From Chelydra serpentina (taxonomy: Eukaryota > Chordata > Testudines > Chelydridae), in NCBI GenBank assembly GCA_037349315.1, contig JBAIAC010000027.1, positions 9,181,501 to 9,245,500 of the forward strand: a DNA stretch of 64,000 nt, in the 5' to 3' direction. The notes below the pieces were generated by a model that worked only from the letters and a program-made list of their open reading frames with translations, was not told the origin of the DNA and searched no databases. The position numbers and the translations under genes are program-made. Every line of letters begins with the position of its first letter. Position 1 is the stretch's first letter. Positions 33,278 through 44,190 of the stretch are shown here, in pieces.

Positions 33278-33400
33278 TAGAGTGCAAACTCTTTGGGCCA
33301 GGAACCAGCTTCTTACTCTGTACAGTGCCTCGCACAGTTCGATCCTGCTCCATGACCAAGGCTTCTAAGTCCTACCCCAATATAAATAATATCCTCTCGC
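33278..33400 (+). mobile_element. L2-like tail fragment
   Basis: It contains agtgcaaactctttgggcca, ctctgtacagtgcctcgcac and ccaatataaataata, a worn version of the tail seen at 19,030. Confidence 0.55.
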
Positions 33401-33989
33401 AAAATTCCTGGGTGATCCGTGTATGTATGTACTTATTTATGTATTTTTACTGTTGGTCACAGAGTCTTCCAATGGAAAAGCCAAACAGCAATAGTGACAT
33501 TTTATTGTTGGGTTCTTTCACTGTAGCTCTGATCGCCACTTAATGTTGTTGCTTTGTAAACAAAACATTTTCATAATTAATGACCAATAACAATGTTGAC
33601 TGTAATGAGGCAATTAGCCCAGTATTTTTTTTTCCATATTGAGTTCGCTTGGCTACATTTTTTTAAAATACAGGATTATCGTCTGCATTTCAGTAAGGAG
33701 CAAAAACGGAAATAGAATTACGACGACCTTCCACCTCCCATGATTACTGTAAAAAGAAATTACAAAAAATCGAGGTTTCGGGGATTTATTATAACTCAGT
33801 TGGAGGGAGAAAACTTTTGTATTCGCTGTCTCAAGGAGCCAGACTCCCGTATTCACGCTGGTTAGCGTCTTACTCTGCACGGCGTTCCGTTGACTTCAGA
33901 GGGACTATTTGTGTAGAATGGTACTCACGGAGCATGAATCTGAGCCACGCTCATTGTGGGTTGAATCCTAAAAGCTTTCGTATTCCATT
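33401..33989. other. intronic, nothing recognised
   Basis: AT-rich in part, with no exon-like ORF or assigned repeat. Confidence 0.4.
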
Positions 33990-34340
33990 AGGAGAAGGGT
34001 GGTTCAGTGCTTAGGAATTCAGAAGTCCCAGGTTCCTTTCTCTGCCAGACTTTCTGTGTGACCGTGGGCAAATCACTTAGTTGCTCTGTTTCCGTTCCCC
34101 ATCTGTACCATAGGGGTGGTAGCACTAGGGTGACCATATGTCCCGATTTTATAGGGACAGTCCCGATATTTGGAGCTGTGTCTTATATAGGCACCTATTA
34201 TCCCCCACCCCCGTCCCAATTTTTCACACTTCCTGTCTGGTCACCCTCGGTAGCACTGGCCTACCTCACAGGGGTGTAGTGAGGATAAACACATCAAGGA
34301 CGGTGAGCACTCCGGTACTATGGTCACAGGGGCCATAGAA
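33990..34340 (+). mobile_element. CORE/MIR-like SINE split by a MITE
   Basis: The left piece carries tctctgccagactttctgtg, tgaccgtgggcaaatcactt and gttccccatctgtaccatag. The right piece (from 34,257) resumes with ctggcctacctcacaggggt and gtgaggataaacacatcaa. The 123-bp MITE with 8-bp duplications separates them. Confidence 0.8.
34126..34248. mobile_element. complete 123-bp hAT-like MITE
   Basis: The ends carry agggtgacca and tggtcaccct, a perfect 10-bp terminal inverted repeat one base in from each junction. The flanks ggtagcac at 34,118-34,125 and 34,249-34,256 are an exact 8-bp target duplication, as for hAT elements. The interior includes atgtcccgattttataggga and has no coding capacity. 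Confidence 0.9.
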
Positions 34341-34894
34341 GCATCTTAGGTAGATTAGTCCTCCGTGTAGAGGCTTGGGGCTTTCTCTATATAGTGGATG
34401 CGGTTCTGAAGTGAGAGTAGGTCACCGGTTTGAATCCCGCCCAGGGCGGCAGTGGCTGAACTATAGTGAGATTCGATGTCTGTTCTGAAATGCCTGTGGG
34501 TCGCTGTCCACTTCCTGTTGGGCCGGCGCCCGCATCCTGGCTGCCGCCTCGGCAGTTGGGTACTCAGTGGCCCTCCCCCCTCGGCCGTCATGGTGGGATG
34601 GCTGAGGCTGGAATGGGCAGAGTGAATTGCCCTCATTCCCCCCTCCATGGTCCCTCCCAGTGAGAGGGGGACTTGCACGGCCATTGCTCGGCCTGGACCC
34701 ATTGCGAGGCTTGAGATCTTCCTTCTCCAGGGCTGTCAGCGCAGCACTTGCCGACAGCCCCCGACTTAAGAATGATATAATGGCTGCCGGGCCTGCTCAT
34801 GAACAGCTTTCTCCTAAGGATCGTTGGTGCACACAGTGACCGGCCTGCGTTAGCATCGTCTGCATATTTAAATCAGTATTGTGCTGAGGCCAGG
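34341..34894. other. intronic; isolated box-B-like word
   Basis: A pol III box-B-like ggtttgaatcc lies at 34,427-34,437 without a recognisable box A or SINE body. GC-rich ORFs on both strands (65-115 codons) have no domain. Confidence 0.35.
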
Positions 34895-34985
34895 CCAGTC
34901 TCTTACACTGTGTTTGTGCAGCACTGAGCACAATGAGGCCTCAGTCTCAGTTGGCATCTCTAGGTGCTAACCCTGTACAAATAAT
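34895..34985 (+). mobile_element. L2-like tail fragment
   Basis: It contains gtgtttgtgcagcactgagc, acaatgaggcctcagtctca and tctaggtgctaaccctgtac, followed by aaataataacaa. Confidence 0.6.
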
Positions 34986-37066
34986 AACAACCCTCAAACT
35001 CTCTCAGCAGTGGGACTGTCGGGAAGGCTCTGTCTTGTCAGAAATCCATGGGAACGTTTCAGTCCCTCTTGCCAAGAACGTAGAGTTTGAGGGATCCCTC
35101 TGCTGTGTGCAATCGCAGAGCAGTGCGTCGCTCCCAAAGAGCTCAGGCCGGTGTTTCTATGGCTTTTAGGGTTCCGACAGACTCAGCTCTTCTGGGCTAA
35201 CGTCTCTGCAGCTTGCACCGAACAAGTCACCAGAGAGAGTTTTTTGCAAAGTCCTTTTCCCATCCGCGCAACTTTGCTGGCGTGCCGAGTTCCGTGTCCT
35301 GCGTGAGGCCGCTCGGATCTGCCTCGTGCATTTCCATTGACACCACCGGGTTGGCTTTGATTAAGCAGCTTTGACCCTGCTGGAGAAGCTGTAATAATTC
35401 AACTGCAAGCTGAAGACAGGAACCCCGTTGTGTAGTACGTTGTGACTGACAAGAAAACAGCTTTCTTTCTAACTGGCCTACTTTGTCCTCGATGTTTATT
35501 AGAAGCTGAAACGAACTGTGAATCATAGGAGTCCAGGATGGAGAAAGTGTATTTGGGGATCAAAGCCATCTGTAGGATCAGGGCTTAAAAGTGATGTTTA
35601 AAAAAATTAAAGTGGGACCAGCTGCTTTGGTAAGACAGCGCTGCCCGTGTGCCCCTCAGCAACCCAGCATGATTCTGAATATTTTTCTTTTTGCCGGGTT
35701 GGAGACCCTTTGCAATTTTCTCCCCACTTTAAGCACTGTCGAGGATCCAGTGCAGGATTCTCTCCTGGGGTCTATTTTTCTAGTGCTTTGCCCTGTCTAG
35801 TGTTGACTGTTCCCAGGGTGGGATTTGTCCCTGGTCCATAGATCACACTGATGGGTGCTCATGCTTTTCTCCGCGAATATTTCCCTAGCTTTGCCTTTTC
35901 CCTGTTACTCCCATCTGTAGGACTGCAAATGTCAGAAAGTGAGGAAATAAAGCAAGTCGCTCGACGCCTACGTTCTGAGTCGCTGAGGTACAAGCGCCAT
36001 ATGAGGGCAGATTGACTCGATTAAGCTCTTCTGTGTCATTCCCAACCCGTTCATCATGTCCCCAGATAGGCACTTCCAGTGACAGCGCTGGTCCCTTTGG
36101 GGGTACTTGCTTTTTAAAACGGCAACAGACTTGCTCTTCCCTCTTGCCTGCCAGAAGAAATGCCAGCAAAGATGGGTTTTCTAATCGCCGGGCTGTGCGT
36201 TGGTGAATTTTGGAGCCGACGTGATCTGTGATGTATCGTTCAGTTGCAGATGACCTAGATCCTGAGTGAAACCAATGGCTAACTTTAAAAGTCTTTCACA
36301 CCGAATAAAACGTGAGAATCTCTCCTTCTCAGAGCAGAAATCCATTTACCATGCCCCGGGGTATCTCCTCCCGCAGCATTGTTGCTACCGAGTGTAGCAT
36401 ACGTATGTAATGTCACATAAATGGCTTTGATTTCTTCTCTCCTGTGTGTTAAGAACGGATTTGAAGAGTTGTACGAAGGAAGCCATTTCAGGCGCACGGC
36501 AGCGGGAGGTTTTACGGGGCCTGCCAAACCCAGGAGCTGCGCTGGGTATTCTCGAGTGCCATCTGTTAACGTCTTTCAGCCCTCCTACCGTGGAGAAGCT
36601 GCAGCTCCCATTGACTTGCACTGGAGTTGAAGGGGTTCAGCACTCGAGAGAAGCAGGCCCATAACGTGTAGAAGGGCCACAGATGGGTCTGCTCCCCTCC
36701 GGCCCATTTTCCTCCTGCCTGGGGTTCTGATGCTGACGTCCCAGATCCTTTTTGGTTCAGGCAGTCGGCGGTGGCGCAAGTACTGGGTTCTGAGCCATAC
36801 TGTATCAGTCCGTGGAAAGTCGCATGGGAGGAGGGAAACAGATCCCAAATCAGTTGCAGTCTCCCCGTGTGGGGGGGAAGGTTTGTGGCTGGGCAGAGAA
36901 CATGCTGCCTCCGAACCATGAGGGTCCACTGGGAAATCAAGCTCTGAACTTGTGGGCCCCGGGGCAGCTATGCAGAGGGTCTGCTCCTCTGGTCAACCCT
37001 CGAGACTTGCTGAGCTTTCCTTTGTGTGGTGCTGCTGAAGGAAAAAGAACCCAACATTTATTGCTT
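34986..37066. other. intronic, nothing recognised
   Basis: About 2 kb without a named repeat or exon. Several overlapping ORFs of 60-125 codons (for example minus 36,566-36,940) lie on both strands without domains or splice context. Confidence 0.4.
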
Positions 37067-37068
37067 TT

Positions 37069-37087
37069 TAAAAAAAAAAAAAAAAAA
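37069..37087 (+). repeat. A-run
   Basis: About 19 consecutive A residues ending near 37,087. It is adjacent to an 'aatcatgag'-type fragment. Confidence 0.9.
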
Positions 37088-37165
37088 CCTCATGATTTTT
37101 AACCGCCTCGTGATATTTTGGAGCCTGATTTTTTTTGGATGTTGGGGGGTTGGCAGTACTATTGC
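37088..37165 (-). mobile_element. fragment of the 'aatcatgag' element
   Basis: It carries cctcatgatttttaaccgcc, ttttggagcctgatt and gttggggggttggcagtact. The ggttggcagta end corresponds to the ttgccag terminus of the 43.9-kb copy read in the opposite direction. Confidence 0.55.
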
Positions 37166-37689
37166 TGCTGCTGTCTCACCGTCTGGGCTTTGATTCTTCC
37201 CACTCCCCAAAGGAAATGCAGAGCAGGAATTGATACTGCTCAGTGCTTTTCAAACCGATCTTTCACCAGGCGTACGGCTCCTGGTTTTTGCTCTCTCTTT
37301 GGCCTTGAAAACCCCCTGGATAAGGGCTTCTGCAGGCTCATGGGACTGTGGAGAAACATTCCACGAGCCACCTTCCCCACTTTGCTTCTTTGGGGGCTTC
37401 TCTACCCTCCCCTCTGTGCGGCTTAGCGCTGCGTCCTGTGACTTGACTGCAAAGCTGAGTCACAGCAGGGCCGGGAAGTGGAAAACCTCTGATTCGGACA
37501 CAGATACTGTCGAGGGCAACAGGGAATTGGTGGCAGAAGCAATTTCAGGTTGTTAAGTAGCCCCGCTTTCAAGTTTGCCCTGTTATTTACGTCTTCCTGC
37601 CTCTTCAGCTCAGTGAGGTGATACAATAATTCAGCTCTGCCCCCTGGATTGTGCTGGGGGGGAGGGTCACGTGCGCTGCGTCTAGACAA
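37166..37689. other. intronic, nothing recognised
   Basis: No repeat or exon is assigned. Plus ORFs of about 100 codons overlap here in different frames and show no domain. Confidence 0.4.
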
Positions 37690-38130
37690 GGCGTCTCCAG
37701 AAGCACCTACCCAGTCAGATGAAGATGCTTATTAACGGGGCGAGCGATGATTGTCACAGCAAAATGAAACCACTTCTTTGAAGCACCGGTTAGCGGCTAA
37801 CTAACAATCCCCACCGCAAAGCAAGCAGCCAAATGCCAAGGGCTGGGCGTTGTGTAGGACAATGATGATAAACTGGAAATCACATCAGCGGATGAAATGA
37901 GCTGCGTTCTCCCTCAATTACCTCCTTCTGCGCATTGTCACTGAGCTTGTTTACCACTTTCCACGAGTCGGCCACTAAGCGAGGGCAGCAATTGTAGAAA
38001 TTATAGGATTGCTCTAAACAGTGACTTACAAAGGCTCCTCCTGGCTGGGGAAGGCAATGGATATACCCAACGTGAATTATTTTTCTTCTGTAAAGTAACT
38101 CATTTACTAAAAACATGATTAGGCCTTTTT
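37690..38130. other. repeat-free block, candidate regulatory DNA
   Basis: No repeat is recognised. It contains agcgatgattgtcacagc, atgatgataaactgg, gcagcaattgtagaaattat and acgtgaattatttttcttc. The mixture of TGTCA- and TAAT-like words and the absence of repeats resemble conserved intronic elements. Function is inference. Confidence 0.3.
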
Positions 38131-38571
38131 GACTTAACCCCAGGGCATTGTTAGTGGGTTATGTAACCCTGAGGTACTCCAGCTGCATCGGGAGGTGAGC
38201 ATCGAAGTGCCAAGGCAAGGCAGTTTCTGTTGTATTGCAAATCAAACCATGGGATCGTGAAGAAAACTAATAAAAGCTATAGTAAGACAACAGCGTTATC
38301 ATTTTTAACCAGCAAAATGGACAGGTTCGTCCCCCTTTTGTGAGCAGGTTTCCTTTCCCGTTATTTTCCAGGTGGGTGGTGTGTGTGTGTGTGTGTGTAC
38401 ACACACTCCTTAACACATATGTGATGACCTTGCTCACACTAGGGAAACGTGTAAGTGACTTTCTGGCACCAATGCAGCCGTGCTGCTGCCACCAGTGGTG
38501 AAAACAGGAGTGTAGACTGAGCCTGGGTGGCTTTCTGTGGGCTCTAAATGAGGGCTGGGTGTCTTTCCAAG
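38131..38571. other. intronic; GT microsatellite
   Basis: It contains a (GT)10 run at 38,379-38,398 followed at once by acacacac, so the two can pair as a hairpin. Nothing else is recognised. Confidence 0.5.
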
Positions 38572-38706
38572 AGATGCTGTAGATCAGCCAGAAGTTATGG
38601 GCTTGATGCAGGAACGGCCAGGTGGAATTCTGTGGCCTGTGTTATACAGGAGGTCAGACTAGCGATCTCGTAGTCCCTTCTGGCATTAAAATCTGTGAAT
38701 CTATTG
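38572..38706 (+). mobile_element. CR1-type LINE 3' end, plus strand
   Basis: It has gggcttgatgcaggaacggc, caggtggaattctgtggcct, atacaggaggtcagactagc and cccttctggcattaaaatct. It is the plus-strand counterpart of the 3' end at 24,633. Only the 3' untranslated end is kept. Confidence 0.82.
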
Positions 38707-39054
38707 TGCGTTCTGAGCACACAGGCTAGATCTACGCTGAAGCTTCCACCTTTTGTTAGCACTGGTGCAGACAAATGCTCACAAGCAGGTGTCCCTTAAG
38801 CCTTGCGCACACTAGGCTCTTCCCTTGAAAGTGACCCACCCGTGGTAGCAATGGTAGGAGCTGTAGCCTGGACACAGCTCTGGTTCCCATAAGGATTCTA
38901 ACCATTGTGCTTTCTAGACTGGCCCTGGATGTGGTGTTATGACATGGTTAAAACACAGGCAGCTGGTCTGTGCTAGCATTCCCACCATTGCTAGTGTCAG
39001 GGGAGCCATGCTAAATGATAGCAACTATGGGAAGTGGGTTTTGGGGGGGAAAGA
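38707..39054. other. intronic, nothing recognised
   Basis: No named repeat or exon is visible. Confidence 0.4.
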
Positions 39055-39310
39055 CTACGGATAACAGGAACCCCCAGACCTGGAATACTAAAACGGATGT
39101 AAACCCTCATGCTTCAGGGCTTAAGACAACCTCTAACTAATGCAGATTAGGGAGAAACTCCCAGCGGGAGCAGTTTTAGCCCATAACTGGCTCCTGCAGA
39201 ATTCATGTACCTTCCTGTGTAGCATCTGGTACTTCCCACTGGACTAGATAGACCGTTGCTCTGATCTGGTCTGGCAGTTCTTTATCTTCGTGTTCGTGTT
39301 CATGTTCGTT
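39055..39310 (+). mobile_element. CR1-type LINE 3' end, plus strand
   Basis: It contains catgcttcagggcttaagac, ttagggagaaactcccagcg, agcatctggtacttcccact and ggactagatagaccgttgct. It ends in repeated gttcgtgttc-like units at the 3' tip. Confidence 0.8.
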
Positions 39311-39600
39311 CATGCCATCTCTCCAGGGGAGGTTAAAATCTTACTTCTGTGTGTGGGTTTGAGGATTTATTAATGATGAAGCTGCTTGGAGGTTGATGGA
39401 TGCCTTTTTTTTTTTTTTTAACGCTGGTTCCAATTTCTTTTGTTGTTGTTGAGGGCCCTGGGTCAGGTGCTGCTTTGTAGTGTAACTCTGTGATCTCTGC
39501 TAAATGTCCAGGACTTTTTTTAAAAAAAAAAAGAGGAAAAAAACCAAACGTGTTATGATCTGTCCGGTAACGAGTGAGTAATGTATTTTGATGCAATGCA
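39311..39600. other. intronic; T and A runs
   Basis: T run at about 39,407-39,419 and a ttttttt-aaaaaaaaaaa junction near 39,514-39,532. No assigned repeat. Confidence 0.45.
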
Positions 39601-39965
39601 GATTGGAGCCAGCAGCCTGAATCTTAGCAGGAATAGAATAATCCATTAGATGTAACTACATTTAGTCATGCATGTGAAATCCTTGTAACAAAAAGAGGTG
39701 TAATCACTGCAAAATAGGCAGGCAGGAGTCTATGATATAATAGATTCCTATTAGTAATCAGTCGTTGAAATAATGCTCCTTTATATGTGAATAATGGCGC
39801 TGGAGAGATGGCATAATAAGCCCTTCTGTGTTTCAAAGATTTGAGCTAACTCCTACGGTCTCAAGTCAGTCGCAGCTCGCCTGATTAGACACTTCCAGAC
39901 TTGTCCCATTAACAATCAAAGCGCCTCCAGCCAAAATCCAGCTACTTCCTCCTGAACAGGAACTG
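39601..39965. other. repeat-free block, candidate regulatory DNA
   Basis: It contains gaataatccattagatgtaa, atttagtcatgcatgtgaa, gaataatggcgctggagaga and attaacaatcaaagcgcc (SOX/TCF-like words). No repeat family is recognised. It is intronic on the SGSM2 reading; function is inference. Confidence 0.33.
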
Positions 39966-41507
39966 GCTTCCGTGCCCTTCTCCGGCCCTGTGGTGGCGTG
40001 AGATGGATCCTGCCGAGGTTGACAAGCTCAGGGTTTGACACATTCCCATTTTAAAACATCTCCCTGACCCTGACGATCCATCCAGCGTCACCTCCCCAGC
40101 CTATTGCGCATCAGCGAGCGGTGCCAGGGGACTGGCCAAGTAACTCGAACACCGTCTGTCGGGATCAGAGCGGCTCCCGCAGGATTGGGCCCGGCCACAA
40201 TTAACGTTGCTGGCCTTGGTTACCTGGCTGGTGGAAACCAATTAGAGGGCATCTCCCTTCAGAACCCCTTCCTTATGGGGGCAGGTTTGCTTTAAAGGGG
40301 GCACCCCGATGCCCTGACACAGCCCACGCCTCTCCCTTGACCTCATGAAGGTTTGTGTCCCCCCAGCTTTGTTCTAAGTCCCTTCCACTCTATTCATCAG
40401 TGTCACCTTTGCACTGGGGCATTTGTCTTCATAGTCGATGCGTTGTGTTGAATTCCCTTCCGCCGTTGAGACCGACGAGGTGCCGAATGCTACCGATCGG
40501 CCCTTTCCCCTGAGCTGTTCGCTGCGTCGGCGCTCTGTGCAGCCAGGGGAAAGTTGGCGTTTCCTCGCTGTAAAGTTTGACTTGACACTGTGACTTCTAG
40601 AGCATTTGTCCCCCCCTGACTACGCGGGAGTGTTGACAGTGCTGCTGGGTGTACAGAAGACCCACAGTCTCTTCTGATTGGAGCAGCTTAAAGGAGAGAT
40701 GATGGTTTCATTGGCTTTTTTGTTTATTGCACAATATGCTCTTCGCGGGGAGTCCAGCCTGGTTAATTCTTTAACTTTAAAGCGTCTGTTAATTACTGTG
40801 ATGCGGCTAATTAATGAAGTACAGTGGCACGGGAGGAGCTATGCCGGGGACCACGCTCTGAATTCAGTTAACAAAATCGAGCCACTCAAAAGAGAAGAAG
40901 ACTCAGAGGGAAGACCCGGTCATAAAGATCCCCCCCCACCCCCCCAAAATAGCTGTGATGCAGGAGACATGTTGTGCGGTACATCTCGGCCTCGCACAGG
41001 ACAGGCATTTCTCATTTGCACCACACGTTTGCAGTGCACTTCCTGCTGCTCCAAGCTGATGCTGGACAGAGTTTGGGAGTGCAGGCAGGTCGGCCATAAC
41101 CTCTTGGCAGCAATTGGATCTTGTTTCATTTGGGGCAAATGCCACGGAGGGCAGCGCGGATTACACAGAGGGCAGCTGACCTAGCCTACAGTTCCAAGGT
41201 CCTGACTTCTGCACTCTGCGAGTAGCCACATTGACTTCACAGTACGTAAAGTTAAGCCCCTGGGCATGTCTTTCCAGGATTTGGCCTACCTGTTTAATCC
41301 TATTAATGCAAGGAGTCAGGAGAGCAGGGGCAGGTGGAAGGGGAGCTGTCTTGGGTTTGGTTCAGTGATCGTTGCTCAAACTGGCCCTTAGATATGAGTG
41401 CAAGCCAAATACTCTCAACCGAAGCACTTAAAGGGGCTCTGCCAAATGGATCAGTAGTAGCGATTTTGTTGTAGGTGTTGTTATTACTGATTTATATTGT
41501 AGAATCT
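39966..41507. other. intronic, nothing recognised
   Basis: It contains the second longest ORF in the window (168 codons, plus, 40,678-41,184), which I do not recognise and which lacks a domain, splice context or codon bias. No named repeat. Confidence 0.4.
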
Positions 41508-41700
41508 AGACCGGTGGTTCTCAGCTGTGGTCCACCGTTTCTTCAGGGAAAGCCCCTGGTGGGCCGGGCCGGTTTGTTGACCTGGCGCATCCGCAGGTTC
41601 GGCCGGTCGCGGCTCCCACTGGCTGCGGTTCGCCGCTCCAGGCCAACAGGGGCTGCGGGACGCGGCGCGGGCCGAGGGATGTGCAGGGCAGATCAGTACC
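41508..41700. mobile_element. GC-rich half of a hairpin DNA element
   Basis: It begins gaccggtggttctcagctgt, a typical hAT-like end, and continues in GC-rich sequence with ggccgggccggtttgttgac, ggttcggccggtcgcggctc and cgccgctccaggccaacagg. The matching inverted half is absent, so this is a truncated copy. ORFs on both strands are translations of the element. Confidence 0.6.
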
Positions 41701-42084
41701 ATGCCAACGTTCCTCCTTCTCATCCTCTCTGGAAATGGGGGAAATTTACAATCAGGCGCTTTGGAGCCCTGGTCCTTCAGGGCTTAGCTATTCGGGTCCG
41801 GTGACACTGTCGAGGAGATCCCCCGGCATCGAGTCTCAGATCAGTGGGCTCGGTGCTTGCGGGCCATGGCTAACAATAGCAATGTAGACATTCCAGCGTG
41901 GGTAGGCATGAGACCTTCCCCTCTCGTTGGGTTTCAGAGCCTGGCCTCCAGGCTCAACTACTATTTTTAGCCCCACAGCCCAAGTCAGTTGACCTGGGTT
42001 CTGAGATTTGATGCCCCGGGACTTTTATTGGCGTGTACAAGAGCCCTGAGAGATCAGGATAAGACTTAATATGATATGCCCCAC
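41701..42084. other. intronic, nothing recognised
   Basis: No repeat or exon is assigned. Confidence 0.4.
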
Positions 42085-42213
42085 CTCTGCTGGCTGCACG
42101 GTTCTTGTGCTTTCCTCGAAAATCTCTGGTGCTGGCTGCTGTGGGGGGCTGGATACTGGACTAGCTGGACAGTGGGTCTGATCCAGTCTGGCTCTCGCTA
42201 TAATCCTATGAAA
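42085..42213 (+). mobile_element. CR1-type LINE 3' end, plus strand
   Basis: It contains ggctggatactggactagct, ggacagtgggtctgatccag and gtctggctctcgctataatc, ending cctatgaaa. It is the same kind of 3' end as at 39,055. Confidence 0.78.
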
Positions 42214-43089
42214 CTGAGGGGCTACAAGTTCCAGCCATGCATAGATCTCAAAATGCCCCCCCAGCGCAACAGAGTACGTTTAGGACCAAGTTTGGGAATT
42301 TTGGATCCATCGGGTTTTCAATATGTAAAGTGAGCAACTTGAAATGACGGTCAGCCTTTTTCTGGAGCAAACCTATCAATGGAATAGCTCCGGATCAATG
42401 AGAAACCATCCATGGAATAGCTCTGGATCAGTCTGAACAATGAATTCACAACAGACAGCTTTAGATCGGGTCCAGTGCCTACTAAAGTCAATGGAAAGAC
42501 ACCTTATCCCCTGACCCCAGCCCGGGCCTTGTTGCAATGCATTCTGTGACACTTGAGAACAAGTTTGGACTGTACCATACAGCTGCTCAACAAAGCACAG
42601 TGTTTAATGATAGTTAGCACCTTTTTTTTATCAAAGGATCTGAAAGCTACTTCCCAGCTTTAGTTCAACCTCGCCAGACCTGTGTAAGGAAGGTGAGCGA
42701 TCAGCCTGTGGCTCACAGGAGCAAAGGTGATTTTAGACCCTATTTCTGTGACAGCATCCGCACGGGCATAGTCTGGGGTTATTTCGGTGCTTAAATGTAA
42801 ACACATGCAGTATCAGGTCCTAGCTGCTTTGACTAAGGTCTCTCAGCACGTCATTTATCAAAGCCTGCAATGGCAAGCAGGAATCCTGACACTTATTTCT
42901 TTGCCTGTCCTTTAGTAACGTTGCCCCTTGAGACCAGTAAAATGTACACACAAGTTTCCTTCCCATGCAGAGATCTCCATACGCAGCATTTCCGCTTAGT
43001 GCCTCTGTTTATATCTGCATTAGAACATCGTTTTCAAGGTTTTATAGAATGGAAATCCTTGACTATACCAGAAGTGTCAGAGCCCCTTT
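42214..43089. other. intronic, nothing recognised
   Basis: A near-repeat of ggaatagctccggatcaatg / ggaatagctctggatcagtc lies at 42,381-42,434. Nothing else is recognised. Confidence 0.4.
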
Positions 43090-43400
43090 GTAATTCTTTG
43101 CCCTTGGGGATGTCAAAGCACTTGACAAACATGATTGAACTAAGAATCTTAGCATCCCAATGAGGTATGTAATTATCTCAACTTTGCCGGAAGGTAAATG
43201 GAGACACCGAGGGTCTGTCCACGCTGCAGCTGGCCGCATGCTTCCCAGCCCGGATTGATGAGCAGCAGCATAGACATTGTGGATCCTGCTGACCCCTGGG
43301 CCCGTACTCACGTGAGTACTCGCCTACACAGTGAGTCTGAGTCTCTGGCAGAGCTGGGAATTCGAACCCAGACCTCTGGACTCCAAGTGCTAGATTTTAG
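43090..43400 (-). mobile_element. SINE and tail, minus strand, split by an insertion
   Basis: The left part has gatgtcaaagcacttgacaa and tgaggtatgtaattatctca. The right part (from about 43,330) has tctggcagagctgggaattc and gaacccagacctctggactc. The intervening 43,209-43,329 does not belong to the SINE. Confidence 0.65.
43209..43329. mobile_element. probable MITE with 16-bp palindrome
   Basis: It starts gggtctgtccacgctgcagc, as in other turtle-type MITEs, and interrupts a SINE. It contains a perfect 16-bp palindrome, gtactcacgtgagtac, at 43,304-43,319, centred on a CACGTG E-box. Terminal repeats and target duplications are not clear. Confidence 0.5.
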
Positions 43401-43931
43401 CTGCAAAACCATCCTTCGCAGTTGTTGTTGCAAAGATTGTCAGAAGCGACTATTGATTTTAGCTGCCTCCATTTTGGAGGGGCCCAACCCAAGACCCCTT
43501 AAAAGGGGACTGATTTTTCAGAAAGCAGAGCAGCCCCCTCAGAAAACACAGCCCTTTTAGGGGGTGTCAGACGGGGCACCCAAAATCACTAGTAGTCACT
43601 TTTGGGAATCTTTGCTACACCTTATAGTTTGGATTGAAGTAGTGCCTGGGGGTCTTAGATGCGGGGGCCCCAGTATGCTCATGTAGCCTCTTTATTTTGA
43701 CCTAAGGGTTAACTGCTAAAATGATGTCTTTAGCAGTGGGACTGTTTTCCACATTAATTATGTAACTTAGCTTTGTGCAAAAGGGGGGGAAATTCTGCTG
43801 GGAAGATAATTATGTTTTGACAGAGAAGATCTAATTAGGAATCTATGACTGCATGATTCTGAAGCTTGTGTTCTGGTTTTTCACCTCCAGGGACCCCAAA
43901 CCCCAGCAGTATCAGTGTCGTCAAGCTACAT
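43401..43931. other. intronic, nothing recognised
   Basis: No exon or named repeat is visible. Confidence 0.4.
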
Positions 43932-44190
43932 TATTGCCAGCCCCCGGCATCCAAAAATCATGAGTCACCCCCCTCCAAAAATCATGAATTTGGCTTAAAA
44001 ACCACCCGATTTTGAAACAAATGAATTTTGATTTGGTCTTCTGGGTTTTGAGCCTTTTCAAACGTAAGAGAGAGGAATTTATTTTTAAAAAAATAGCTGA
44101 GATTCCCACTCCATCCTATGACTGCAGCAGCTGAGGCTTTAAGAAAAAGCTCCCAAATATTGCAGCAAAATCTCAAGAGCTGGCAACACA
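43932..44190 (+). mobile_element. 'aatcatgag' dispersed element, near full length
   Basis: It starts tattgccagcccccggcatc, has caaaaatcatgagtcacc twice in slightly different form, and ends tgactgcagcagctgaggct, aaatattgcagc and agagctggcaac. The ttgccag and ctggcaa ends are short inverted repeats. It is the reference copy for the fragments at 6.5, 7.5, 16.9 and 37.1 kb. Confidence 0.68.

Noticed and set aside
34427..34437. Possible tRNA-like gene around box-B word ggtttgaatcc
   Set aside because: No box A at the right distance and no cloverleaf; probably accidental or a SINE relic.
36566..36940. 124-codon minus ORF and overlapping ORFs
   Set aside because: Several frames on both strands are open over the same GC-balanced stretch; no domain.
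40678..41184. 168-codon plus-strand ORF
   Set aside because: Length is within chance for 64 kb of mixed composition; no recognisable motif and no coding-like codon usage that I can see.
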